Shown: positions 47,561-59,000 of the stretch, in pieces
How positions within the stretch are numbered: position 1 is the stretch's first letter
Layout of the letters: each line of letters begins with the position of its first letter
Assembly: GCA_963682055.1 (NCBI GenBank)
Contig: OY821746.1
Coordinates: forward strand, 22,076,481-22,140,480
DNA length: 64,000 bases
DNA from: Primula veris
Lineage: Eukaryota > Streptophyta > Magnoliopsida > Ericales > Primulaceae
Direction: 5' to 3'
The notes under the pieces: model-generated
What the model saw: the letters and a program-made list of their open reading frames with translations, nothing else
Told to the model about the DNA's origin: nothing
The model's database searches: none
Made by a program: the position numbers and the translations under genes

Positions 47561-48012
47561 ATCAGCAGGCCAAGCGAACAGGAGGCGTGAAGGGAAGTAA
47601 AAAGAAAAAAGAAAGAAGAAAAAGATGGAAGAGGAACATAAAGAAGAAGTGAAAAATACGAAGAAAAGAAACATAAAAAAGAAGAGTCCTGCTCAAATAG
47701 AGAGAACAAAGTATAAAAAAAGAAAAGAAGAAGAGTGCAAGAAAACGAAGAAGAAAAAGGTGGTGAGACCGAGGATGAAGAAAGAGAAAGGAAAAAAGTA
47801 GAGAGAACAAAATATAAAAGTAAAAGAAAAATGACAAAAACCCTAGAAGTAACAAAAAACCCGAGGGACTCAGGGTTGATTGTTACATCGTAGTGGTGAA
47901 AAAAGAAGATGAAGAAAAAGAAAGGGGAAGCGCAGAAGAAAAAGAAAAAGAAATGAGAAAAGATGAAGAAATGAAGAAAATTGAAAAAAATAAAAAGAAA
48001 GAAAAAAGGGCG
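47561..48012 (+). repeat. 450-bp purine-rich (GA) tract
   Basis: The plus strand is almost entirely A and G ('gaagaaagaagaaaaagatgg' style), with short breaks at about 47860-47895. The open frames are low-complexity Lys/Glu or Phe/Leu translations. It lies just downstream of antisense gene C. It is too far (2.1 kb) from the right LTR to be its polypurine primer. Confidence 0.8.
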
Positions 48013-48015
48013 ACG

Positions 48016-48309
48016 CTAGGGGGAAGTCGATCGGTATCGATGAGAGGGCCCGACAGAGACATTCCTGTCTCGAAGTGTCGGGTTCCCCCTCAACACCTCA
48101 TTCTCTTCGACTAGAGCCTGACGAGCACGTCGGCAATAATCCAGCTCGGACCTTAGCCAAGTTAATTCCCGAACCATCTCGGTATGGTGATAATGCATCA
48201 CCTTTAACTCCTCCTCAGCATCCTTCAACAGCTTTAGTGCATGGCCATAGGAGGCTTCGAAAGCCTCCACTTGCAAAACCAGTGCGGATTTGGTGAAAGA
48301 ACCAGCCAT
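48016..48309 (-). CDS. Antisense coiled-coil gene C of the Tat element
   Basis: An intact frame of 97 residues starting MAGSFTKSALVLQ; an upstream in-frame ATG at 48381 is less likely because the TATA-like box (TTCTATAAATACC, about 48391-48404) would then be too close. The body is an uninterrupted helix (EASYGHALKLLKDAEEELK, ELTWLRSELDYCRRARQALV) with heptads, then a Ser/Arg-rich tail ending RYRSTSP. No known domain. Neighbours D and E lie upstream on the same strand. Confidence 0.68.
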   Translation of the reverse strand: MAGSFTKSALVLQVEAFEASYGHALKLLKDAEEELKVMHYHHTEMVRELTWLRSELDYCRRARQALVEENEVLRGNPTLRDRNVSVGPSHRYRSTSP

Positions 48310-48409
48310 TTTAAGGGAGTTATGGGATAAAATTCTATATATGGTAAGGAGAGATAAAGAAGAGATTATGAATAAACCCATATCTTAAGAAGGTATTTAT
48401 AGAAAAATT

Positions 48410-48905
48410 AAGGATGGTTTAATGTGGGGAATTGCAACCATTCGTCAAAAGGCTCTGGAAAACATGGGCGATTAAAAGACGCGCCTGTTGAGAAGAAATT
48501 AAAAGTGGGGAATTGCAGCCGTTCGTTATTAAAAGATGCGTCTATTAAGAAGAAACGCTTGGATTCATGCCAATATTTAAAGAGGGTAAATTCCAAAAAG
48601 CTTCTACACGTGTCTCGTTAGGAAAGTGCAACAGTGTTAAGAGATAAAGGATAAGATTTGTGCACAGGGCTCAAGAAATCCCATTAGTCCCTAGATACAA
48701 AGATTCAGAAGATTCAGTGGATAAGGTCAAGCACAAGACCCAAGAAAAATCATTAATGAAGCCACAAGCATGCACAGTCAAAATTAATTGCATTGGGAGA
48801 ATAATTCAGATAAAAACAAGAAAAAGAAGTCTTTTTTGATTGATTGAAACTTCATTACAAAGGAGGCAGTCAACGTAAAGGAAATACAATAAAAAGAAAA
48901 AAGAA
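48410..48905. other. Spacer between antisense genes C and D
   Basis: It contains two copies of a 'ttaaaaga.gcg.ct.ttgagaagaaa' / 'ggggaattgca.ccattcgt' block (about 48424-48475 and 48507-48560). No gene. The 3' end of gene D is expected near 48840-48900. Confidence 0.5.
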
Positions 48906-49237
48906 TCATTTCGTAGAAGGGCCGGCTTCATCATTCGGCTTCCTCTTCGACCGAGCATACACTTCCTTAAGGGCTAGTTTGTAAGCCCTCTTGAAAGCTA
49001 TGTGCCGGTCCCTTGAGGCTTCGAGCTCTTTGATCCGAGCACGCGGTTGTCGATCAAAGACCTCTGATATTCCCTTTCCATGGCATCCAATCGCTCATCC
49101 ATTTCAACGGCCCGACGAGCCTCCACGGACAACAAGACAACCCTTCTATCAAGAGTACGCACTTTCCTAGCCTCTTCCTCGAGATGAGCAACATACTCGG
49201 GAAGATTGTCACCACTATTTTCATAAGGAGAAGCCAT
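48906..49237 (-). pseudogene. Antisense coiled-coil gene D, one frameshift
   Basis: It starts MASPYENSGDNLPEYVAHLE. The first frame continues about 63 codons into a coiled coil and then shifts near 49045. In the other frame it goes on through RIKELEASRDRHIAFKRAYK and ALKEVYARSKRKPNDEAGPS to a stop at 48906-48908. The total of 332 bases is one short of a whole number of codons, so a base was lost. The product is a clear paralogue of gene E: same start (MASP), same YVAxLE block, same end (RSK.P plus a Ser/acid tail). A TATA-like box (TTATAAAAGG) lies at 49285-49294, about 50 bases before the ATG. Confidence 0.72.
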
Positions 49238-49527
49238 TTGATTCGTTAATAAGGGGAATTATACAAAAAGATAGGTACAGCCCCCTTTTATAAGAAGAAA
49301 CAATGGAGAAGATCAAGGGTCACCTTGAAGGAAGACTAACCCTGTTGAACTTCCCAAAGACATTTATGGCTAATTAACCACAGTTCCAAGTCCAATTAAA
49401 GTCGTCTAATGAGGTATCAAGAAGATAAACCGACAAGAACGAGAATAAGGAAATATTTTATTAATTTCAAATAATTCGATTACAACTGGGGAATGATGCC
49501 CCATACAAAAGAAATTACAAAAACTAA

Positions 49528-49839
49528 TTATTCCGAGGAAGAGCTTGCTTCAACGCCATCCGACCCTGGTTTGGACCGATCATGCAGCTCCTTAAAAGCA
49601 AGCTTATAATCCCTTTTGGCTGCCTTTTGCTTAGCCAGGTAAGCCTCGAGCCTCTTTATACGCTCAAAGGCCCAATCCAGGTCAGCCATCGTCAAGTGAT
49701 GAGCCGCGTCCATATCAGACAACCTTTTTGTCACGTCCGCCAGTTTCTTTTTCATGACGCGAGCCTTCTTGACCTCATTCTCCAAGTAAGCGACGTAATC
49801 TGAAGAATGGTCTCCAGTAGAACCATTGGGAGAAGCCAT
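49528..49839 (-). CDS. Antisense coiled-coil gene E of the Tat element
   Basis: An intact frame of 103 residues starting MASPNGSTGDHSSDYVAYLE. The frame is open further upstream, but the TATA-like box (CTATAAAAGG, minus strand, 49892-49900), about 52 bases before this ATG, and the match to paralogue D fix the start. The body is coiled coil (KKARVMKKKLADVTKRLSDM, ERIKRLEAYLAKQKAAKRDY) and the tail is Ser/Glu-rich. No known domain. It is the most upstream of the antisense genes, 270 bases from the right LTR. Confidence 0.72.
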   Translation of the reverse strand: MASPNGSTGDHSSDYVAYLENEVKKARVMKKKLADVTKRLSDMDAAHHLTMADLDWAFERIKRLEAYLAKQKAAKRDYKLAFKELHDRSKPGSDGVEASSSSE

Positions 49840-50112
49840 TGAGCCGCAGTCGAAGTAATAATAAATGGGATAATGAAGGATGGGGCACTTCCTTTTATAG
49901 TAGATAACTGTTGGAAATATCAAGGGTTTCCCTCGAAAAAAGATACCAAGATAGGACTTCTTAATGACCTCAAATGGGCCCCAGGGAACATTCATAAATC
50001 TATCGCGTTTCTCGATGAAGCCTTGGGAACAACAAAACCGAAGCAATATCCTCGACATACCGATCATGACTCCCTCGACGTGGAGACCACACCGAGGAAA
50101 TCAGGGAGCACT

Positions 50113-50666
50113 TGATAGAACATAAAAATTGGACCCGGATATATCTATTCGGGTACGAATCGACCCACCCATCATAGAGGGGTATTCAACGCTTGAATGG
50201 GTTATCACATGCCTTTCTTTGAGAATAAGAGTGGATATTACTAAAAGCCCAAGCTCACTTAACTAGGGACCCATGTCTGAAAAATCCCATGAGATAGAGA
50301 CATTTGTCAACATCCTAGGAGGCATAATTGCCTATAAATAGCCAAGTATCCCCCCTAAGAAAGGGACCAGAAAACATATCTCAAAAATATAGAGAGAATG
50401 ATAGAAAAGATAAAAACTTGTCAGAACGTATCACATCAATAGCCTAACCGAGCAAGGTAGAGAATCGAGCACCGAAGAGAAGAGAAAGATCACATTCAGG
50501 ATCAAACAGGGAATCCGAGCATAAACATAGTGATAGAGTTGTAGTCCGAACAATGACAATTGCCGAATAATAATAAAGATCAAGAAGTGTTCATCGTTTA
50601 TTGTCAATTAATTATATATTATTGTTGAAAAGCCTAACGCTACCGAACAAAGTTATGCCTTTGTCA
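50113..50666 (+). repeat. 3' LTR of the Tat element
   Basis: About 97% identical by eye to 27703-28256 and of equal length. It is preceded by a weak purine-rich tract (GAGGAAATCAGGGAGCA, about 50094-50110) in the polypurine-primer position, and followed by the second CTATA target copy (50667-50671). Confidence 0.95.
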
Positions 50667-50671
50667 CTATA

Positions 50672-51560
50672 TGTGTTTCTCTCCGTCTCTAAAATAAAAA
50701 GAAAAAACTGAAATTTAATCCATACCCCTTTTCTTTTCATCTCGCTTTAATCTTGACCCGTTCTTCTCAAAAAAAAAAAAACGAAAATTGTTCCTCCTTT
50801 TAAAAAAAGTTGTTCCCCTCCTCCCCCGTTATTGATGCTCTAAAATCCGTTCACATTCAAGGGTAACATGGTCACTTCAGCTTAAAGATTAGTTTTGATC
50901 AAACATTCAATCTCCAAAGGCTAGAAAATAATGATAAAAAAACAAAACAAAGAACAAGCTATTTATTCAGTAACACAAGTGAAATAAACCCCTGCACAAC
51001 TTTACTAACAAGTCTGTTTTTGCTAATAGTAACATATTTATAATTTAGGGTGAATTCTCTCGAAGTAACTCATAGCAACTTATATTCTTCATATATATCT
51101 TGATAAGTTTATATTCGTCATAGTTACACTTTTTAATTATTTAGTTTATCTACTACATGGTCATACAAACCAAAATATAATAGACGTTTTTTGATCTCTC
51201 CACAAACCCAACAAAATAGTTTTAAATTACAACAAAATAAAAAAAAAACACAAAAAAATTAAAAAAAAATGACAAAAAAAAAAAAATGACAAAAAAAAAA
51301 AAAAATGACAAAAAATTAAAAAAATCACCAAAAATCATAAAAAATCACAAAAAATAAAAAGAATTATAAAAAAAATGAAAAAAATCATAAAAAATTTAAA
51401 AAAATCATAAACTTTTTAAAAAACTATAAAAAATATATAATTTTTTTTGTCAATATAGCACTTTTTTATGCAGAAAAAGCTGTTTTTTCATTAAAAAAAA
51501 CACTTTTTTCATCAAAAAGTGATTTTTTTTATACAAAAAATGGGCTTTCCATGAAAATGT
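50672..51560. other. AT-rich intergenic DNA
   Basis: No gene. 51230-51430 is a run of 'aaaaatgacaaaaaa' and 'aaaaatcataaaaa' words. 52370-52620 is its approximate inverted counterpart on the far side of the minisatellite and tRNA-like sequence. Confidence 0.55.
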
Positions 51561-51569
51561 GAATTTTTT

Positions 51570-52130
51570 TAATCTAAATGAGCTGAAAGTGCATCTAGTT
51601 CAGTCGAAAATACATATAGTTTAGTCAAAAACGTATATTGTTCAATAAAAGTGTATATAGTTCAGTAAAAGTGCATATAGTTAGTCAAAAGTGCATAAAA
51701 TTGAGTCGAAATTGCATTCAATTCAGCTGAAAGTACATTTAGTTCCGTTGAAAATGCATACAATTCAGTCGAAAGTAAATATAGTTCAATAAAAGTGAGT
51801 ATGCATATAGTTCAGCTAAAATTGCATCTGGTTCAGCTTAAAGTGCATCTAATTTAGTTGAAGGTACATATAGTTAAGTCAAAAGTGAATATAGTTCAGT
51901 CGAAAGTGCATATAGTTCAATAAAAATGCATATAGTTCTGTCAAAAATGCATCTGATTCACCTTAAAGTGCATCTGGTTCAGCCTAGTTCAATAAAAGTG
52001 CATATAGTTCTGTAAAAGGTGCATCTGGTTCAGCTAAAAGTGCATCTGGTTCAGCTAAAAATGCATCTGGTTCAGTCGAAAGTGCATAAAGTTCAATAAA
52101 AGTGCATATAGTCAAAGTGCATATATTTTA
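51570..52130 (+). repeat. Minisatellite of ~20-bp GTGCATATAGTTCAGT units
   Basis: About 25 diverged units of 'agtgcatatagttcagtcaaa' with variants 'gcatctggttcagctaaa'. The period is 20-22 bases. Low order and many substitutions suggest an old array. Confidence 0.88.
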
Positions 52131-52147
52131 CTTTAAAGTTAAAAAAA

Positions 52148-52228
52148 ATTGGGTGGATTCGAACCACCAACCTCTTGAACATCGGTGTTGTGTGCAAGTG
52201 CTCTTACCAATTTGAGCTTACGGATCTA
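52148..52228 (-). tRNA. tRNA-like sequence, probably a pseudogene
   Basis: On the minus strand AGCTCAAATTGGTAAGAGCAC resembles a D arm with an A box (GCTC/GAGC can pair), and GGTGGTTCGAATCCACC is a perfect T arm with the B-box GGTTCGAATCC. Between them CTTG and CAAG can pair around a loop that is about ten bases too long for a normal anticodon arm. The presumed acceptor ends do not pair well. A decayed tRNA or the head of a tRNA-derived SINE are both possible; the anticodon cannot be assigned. Confidence 0.45.
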
Positions 52229-52870
52229 AAATTAGTTACTAAAATTAGTTTATAAAAAACCAATTCAAACTTTAACAAGCATTGAAATGAGTTAAACGAG
52301 AGTTAAATACATAAAATTCATTTTTTTATGAAAGTGTTTTTTTATGAATATGAAAAAACAATTTTTTCGGTGTAAAAAGTGGTATATTGACAAAAAAATA
52401 TTTTTTTTTTTTTTGTAATTTTTTAAAAAGTTTGATTTTTTTCATTTTTTATAATTTTATGATTTTTTTTTATAATTTTGTGATTTTTTTTCATTTTTTA
52501 ATAATTTTTTGTGATTTTTTTGATTTTTTATAATTTTATTTGATTTTTTATGATTTTTTTTATTTTTTATAATTTTTTGTTATTTTTTATCATTTTTTAT
52601 TATTTTTTGTGATTTTTTTCATTTACGAAGGAGGGAGAGATATATTTTCTGTTTTTTTTTTTGAAATTAGATTTTTTTTAGTTTATATAGTATGAAAAAG
52701 TGGTATATAAAAAGAATGCAAATTATAATAGGTATCTAGTGGGAATTAATGTTAAAAATGGTACATACGAGCTATTAATCCTATAATTTAATCACTTTTG
52801 CACTTAATGCTATTCCCCCTATAGACGGCAGTTCCGCAATGAAAGAGCACAAAATCACTTGCACTATAAC
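52229..52870. other. T-rich intergenic DNA before the NUA 3' end
   Basis: Low-complexity 'tgattttttataatttt' words from 52370 to 52625, roughly the inverted form of 51230-51430. No gene. The NUA 3' UTR and poly(A) site should lie between about 52860 and 53028. Confidence 0.55.
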
Positions 52871-53028
52871 ATGCTTCAACATTAACCACGGTGGTATTAC
52901 TGATACTAACCGACATGAATTTCCAAAACACCTACCTTATAAAAAATTTGCCACAATTTTCAAAACCTAATATTTCCTGGTTATGCCCAATTCTCAAACA
53001 GAAAAGGGTTTCCAACCATACAAACCCA

Positions 53029-56000
53029 CTAGCTCCTTCCTCCACCAGAGCCCGGACCACGTCCACCACGTCCACGAGATATCCTTCCTCGACCTTTAGT
53101 TGCTGGAGGAGGTGGAGGAGTTGAAGACTCCCGACCCTGCTGAACACTACGCTGTCTCAGAGCAGACCTTAACCTTGCCCTCTCAAACAAATTAATCGTT
53201 GTTCCTGCAGGAGATACCTGCCCAACTTGTGGTGTTTCTTGTGCAATACCAGAGCCATCTTCTTTCCGCTCTCTTGTTTTAACATCAAAATCATCCTCTG
53301 CTTGTTTCTCTTGGTTTCCATCTTTCTTGAGCTTACCAGTTGTTTCCGACACAATAGCTTCATGAGCCTCATGGCCTACTGTCTCTACATCTGTTTCACA
53401 TAGGTTTTTGTCTACCTCATTTAAACTATCAGCAACTCCGGCTTCGTTCCCTTCATTAACATCAGTTTCATCATTTACAGCTTGAGGAACAGTTGCTTCT
53501 TCAGTCGGGTCCACTATGTAGTCATTGAACAATGGAGAGCTATCAGGCTCCGGTTGATCTTCAACCATTTCTTCCCCGACATTTCCACCACCAGGGGGAA
53601 GCTCACCCTCTTCTCTCTCACCTTCAGACACCATCGCCGACTGCTGCATTTCTTCATCGTCTAGTACCGAATTTGTTTCGTTTGGCTTGGTTTCAAACTC
53701 TTCTAAGATAATGCTGCTTTCACTCTGCAGTTCAGATCGATTTGTAGTATTTAGCTTCTGGTCCTCATCCTTTTCCCCACTAGTTTCTCCATCATCGTTC
53801 TCAGTATCCATTGATTCCTCATTCGCTGTTTCTGGTCTATCACTAATACAACCTGAAGTCTCTGGCACAGTTTCCAAGTTCTTGAAAATGGCAATTGCAT
53901 GAGCTTCGGTAGTCACTTGTGGAGAATCTGAGCCTTTAGGTTTCTTTAGAGCGGGTGCTTCTATGTCTGAGCTGGCATCATGTTCAACAAGTGATTCATC
54001 TTGACGTTTGCGAACAGTCACGTGGGCCGATTGAATGGGTACTTCTTTATTTTCTATATTGTCAGAAGACACAGGCTTCTCAATAATGTTGGATTTCTCA
54101 GCCTCTGGCATCTCTATTTCTACCTGAGGGCCATCGTTCTTCTTTGGCCGCCTCACAAGTAGTCTCTTTTGTTTACGGGTTTCAGCATTTGTTGTTAGGA
54201 ACATATCCTTCTTATATTCAGTAGGTTTAGCTAGAGACAAACTGGTGTTAGCAGCTAAAGCATTTGGGTCCTGCTGCAAAGGAAGTGTTTGACCTGCAGA
54301 GGGGGAAAAGAGAGCATACACATGATTAGATTGCATCAAACGAGTTAAAGTTGCCAATTTGTCAACAACTGACGCATCTACGAAACTAAGTTTTAATCAT
54401 CCTTGTTATTTTTAATATGCCGCAGTAGGAGACTCTAAATAACAGTTATTTCTTTTAAGCGTTTAGTTCAGTAGCTTCCAGGTAATAATCAGGTGCAAAT
54501 GGTATAGAAGGGTCACTAGGCAGATACATTATTTTTTCACTGACCATCAAGGAAAACATAAACAATTGCTCAAATATCATGACACAAACATCTGCTATAA
54601 ATACAATAAAATGAAAGCTTAATTTCATTATCTAGATAAAGTACCTGAGTTAACCACCGCAGTAGAAGCATCAAGGACAGGAGCAATTAATGGGGCAGGA
54701 GGTACTCCAAGTTCACTAGCAATTGAGTGAGCTACACGTTCAAAATTTTCTACAGCCAACTTATAGGCTACAGATATATCTTCCAAATGATTCCCGCTTA
54801 GAATCTGAACCACAGAGCTACCCTGAAATAAATTAAACGCAGCTTTAGATTTCATATCAGTTAGCAGGAAATCTTCAAAAACTTATATGGAAGTAATAAA
54901 ACAATCCTAGCTACTTTTTCCTCATCCTCGACATTGTTTCACACCAAGTATAAAAAATAAAAAGAAAAATGAACCAGCTTTAAAAGTGAATAGTTCTGCA
55001 TTCCCTACCTTGTTTTCCCTTCAAGTAAAAGAACATTTTTTTTTACCAAAATAGACGAAACGAAACAGCACCTAAATTGCGTATCTTGAGAAAACATGAA
55101 AGTACAAAAGTACACTAGTATTTACTTATATCTCCTATTCAGTGATGTAAGCAAGTTATCAAGCACGTGCAAAATCGATGCCCTTACTTCAAAAGAGCCT
55201 TAGGGAGAGTGGAACTGCATAAACAAACACTTCCCAGAAAGAAAAAAAGAAGTATCTAAGTTCATGTGGGTAGCCCAAAAAAACCGATTAAATGCAACAA
55301 ACACAACGTAACATAGTAGCTTAAGAAACAATAATCTAATGTGAAGCATATATACTCCAAAACTACAAAGAGGAAAAAGGCATGTTATTGACCTCCCGAA
55401 AGGTGATATTACCTCTGGAAGACTATTTTCAGCATGCTTAAGCTTCTCAACTTCATTAGTCAACCTCTCTCGCGCTTGCTTATGCTTCTGAAGCCCATCA
55501 ACCAACTTGCCTTTCTCCTACATTAAAAAGAAGAAAATGAATAACGCCAACTTGTCAAAATCAAAATAATTTATCTAAAAGCAGGGTAAAATTCAAATAT
55601 CAAGGTGCCAATAATTTTGCCCTAGACAATCTGATGTAAAACACAACACCCAAACGTGACAAAAACAGCAAAATTAGCCTAATAATATTGAATATGCTGA
55701 GTGCTGAATCCAAGATATAAAAGAACTCACAATAGAGCAATAGAAGAGATGAATACAGCAGAAGAAAGAACAATAGAGATGGAGCACTGTACATTATGTA
55801 AAATCCCATCCATTCCCCACTAAAAGGCCTATTAGTAAGGAAGGAGAGGGGCATATATTAATCTTTGGCCTTATCAATGCCTCAACGATGTGTGACTATT
55901 CCAACAGTCCCCCTCACTTGTGGGTTGGTCAATTTCCGATAAGCCCAACAAGTGCAATCAACAAATCGGATGGAGGTGGCCCATCATACAAACGGGCTAG

Positions 56001-59000
56001 CCTTTGGCTCTGATACCATGTAGAAACCCATCCATTTCCCACTAAAAGGCTTAGTAAGGAAGGAGAGGGGCATATATTAATTTTTGGCTTTATCAATGCC
56101 TCAACGATGTGGGACTATTCCAACACATTATGCTAGCAACAAACTATCAACAGTCTAAAATCAATGTAATTGTGAATAACTTATGCATCAACATACGGAC
56201 AATTAAGTTGGAAATAAGTTAAATGATTATATCCCTAAGAAAACCGTTCGGAGATCCAATACTATTCTAACATGTCAAATCATACCAAAAGAATAGAAAT
56301 GATATAGTCCACCATTCCCTCGTTCAGATTACTATCTTAAAGAAGATAAAGGCAAAAATTGTAACATAAGAAGCCGAACTAAGAGGTTAAACTGAGACAA
56401 GACTTGTATCCTAGACAGTTGATCACATAATACCAGAAGACAAGAAAACCCACAAGACCAACAATACAGAAACGCTAATCGTCAGTACCTGATCGACAGA
56501 CTTGATTTTTTCTACAATTATACTCTCTATTTTCTGACGCTTCGCCTTCTCTCTCATGAGATCGTCACGTTCTTTCTTTAATTCCATTCTTTGCCTGTCT
56601 GTAAGAGTCACTAGCATCTGTGTATTCGTAGCATTGCAGAATGTGAGCGAAAACAGAAAAAAATTGTTAACCTTTAGCCAGGAAAGTTCAAATAACAAAT
56701 TCTGCAAAAAATTGCAAAGATGATTTATTGAGTAACAAACCTTTATTTTGGTTTCTTTCTCCTCTTTCTCCTTTATTAGTTCATCCACGTCCTTCCTTCC
56801 TACAATTTCTAACAAGCATAAGCTACACTAGATGCTTGCAAAATGAGCTCGCCCAACTGCAGCTATAAAGATAAGGTTCAGTACCTTGCTTCAAATTCGC
56901 GAACTGCTTGGAAAGAGCTTCATTTTGCTTACACAGTTCCTCTTTTTCTATCGATAAGGCCTCAAGTGTCTTCTGCAGGACGAAAACAGGAGAAAATTTA
57001 TATGCTCAAATGGCAGTTATAAATGGATATGAAAACAACTGGACACATTTACAAGAACTGAGTGATTGACTAAATAGTGGACAACCTTGAAATGAGCAAT
57101 TTCCTTCCTTAGAAAATCCTGAAAGACATAAAAAGATGAAAAGAGGCTCAATAGATTATCAAAGAAATGAAGCTACACACGGTGATACCAAGTTATCTAT
57201 TGTAAGCAATAGATATTAAGTACCTCGACTTGCGAACTTTTATTAATCCTGTTTTCCTTCTCACTCAATTCTTTTCTGCTTTTGGCAAGGTCTTTCTCTA
57301 ATTCGGATATTGTCCCATCCTTCTCATAAAGAAGCTTCTTGGCATCTACCAAATGGACATTCTTCTCACTCAAACTTGTCTGGAAATAACAGCAGCCCAT
57401 ATAAGTACTTTAAACAATCAAATGAAAAGCATAAGGTGTTCACATTGTTTTGAGATCATAAAAAAGGAAGTGACATGGACAAATGCACAGGATGACTGCT
57501 CTTCAGTACTGTATACACATTAAATGTTTATATATTGGCACTTTCTAATACCTTAATCGCAAGAAATTGGGGACGCTATATGAAACCATATGACAAATTA
57601 GGCCTTTTAATTTTTCGCAAGAATGATATTTTCTTCACCGCTCGTTTCTATTTAATCCCAAGAAATTAGATCCTCGCTTTCTTTTGTTAAACTTTGTAAT
57701 TGCACATAATTTGAAATTTTGAATGACGTAAATGGACTAATGACTATGCTTGCGTGATCAGGAGTCAAGGACATTTTTTTACTTTTCTCAAATCTCAACC
57801 AATCAATATAATTCATATAAAGAGCAGATATAGTTATTTATACATACGAACATTTCAATTTAAAGATTAATGGAAAAAAACACTAGACTGTCTTAATCGG
57901 AAAAATCACCGCCTAATTGGCAAAAGAATTAGGTCGGGGTTTGCCAGTTAATCGGCGAAGCTTTAAGAAAATTCTCACCATTATATATAAACTATCTAGT
58001 CAACGTAAACGTTATCCATGTTCCTAATGCTTTATTTGAGGCATTGTCGATGAAAAGCGGAGACATGCCATGCGTGAAGACATGCTGGGAAAAACCAAAC
58101 ATAGAAAATAGTTCACTAGCCAGTTGCCACTGGGAAAGAAGCCCATGAGATATATCGTTTGTTTATATTCAAGTAAAATTAAGATGGCTTTACAAGGCTA
58201 GATTTGCGGTGAAGGGCTACACGCAAACATGTGGAATCGACTATCAAGATAATTTCGCTCTATTAGCTAAAATGAATATAATAAGAGTGTTGTCACTGGT
58301 TGCCAAATTTAATATAGATGTAAAAAACGCACCTCATATGGACTTAAAAAGAGCAAAAATATACATGGATGTTCCTCCAACCTTTGGAAAAAACTAAAGA
58401 CGGCAAAAAGTTTTAAGATTGATGAAAGCATTGTATGGTCCTCACCATGAGTTGGTTTGGAATATTCAATAAGGTATAGATATAAACAAAGTCATGGAGA
58501 CCAGTCACCATACACTATTTATAAAATTCTCGGATGCAAGTAGTGTAACAATAATTTTGGTAGCTATGGATCATATTATTGAAATAAGGGAATATGTGAA
58601 GGAAAAGTGACCTTGAGAAGATGTCTTCTCAAAGATTGCGAAATAAAGGAGCTTGAGAGGTTGTAGTTTTAGTAGGTTGTGAAGTCAAAAGAAGGCATAT
58701 TTATTTCCTAAGAAAATTTGGTGAAAAAAAAGAAAAAGTTGACACATAAAATAAATCACTTTTTAGTGGGGAATGGATGGGTTTCTACATGGTATCAGAG
58801 CCAAAAGCTAGCCTGTTTGTATGATGGGCCACCTCCACCCGATTTGTTGATTGCACTTGTTGGGCTTATCGGAAATTGACCAACCCACAAGTGAGGGGGA
58901 GTGTTGGAATAGTCCCACATCGTTGAGGCATTGATAAAGCCAAGGATTAATATATGCCCCTCTCCTTCCTTACTAATAGGCCTTTTAGTGGAGAATGGAC

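Larger units (their letters stand above)
27698..50671 (+). mobile_element. Giant Tat-lineage Ty3/gypsy LTR retrotransposon with antisense genes
   Basis: The LTRs are 27703-28256 and 50113-50666, each 554 bp, TG...CA, differing at about 14 sites by eye. They are flanked by a 5-bp target duplication CTATA (27698-27702 and 50667-50671). Downstream of the left LTR is a primer-binding site resembling tRNA-Asp. Plus-strand gag-pol has the order protease, RT, RNase H, a second archaeal-type RNase H, integrase. The double RNase H marks the Tat group. Pol is followed by tandem repeats and a long region with minus-strand genes (35444-45192 and 45935-49839). A MULE (35768-41379) is nested inside. Total 22964 bp, about 17.3 kb without the nested element. 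The coding frames are damaged, so this copy is not autonomous as it stands. Confidence 0.93.

Noticed and set aside
47562..48114. Phe/Leu-rich minus frame and Lys/Glu-rich plus frame
   Set aside because: Both are translations of the purine-rich tract.
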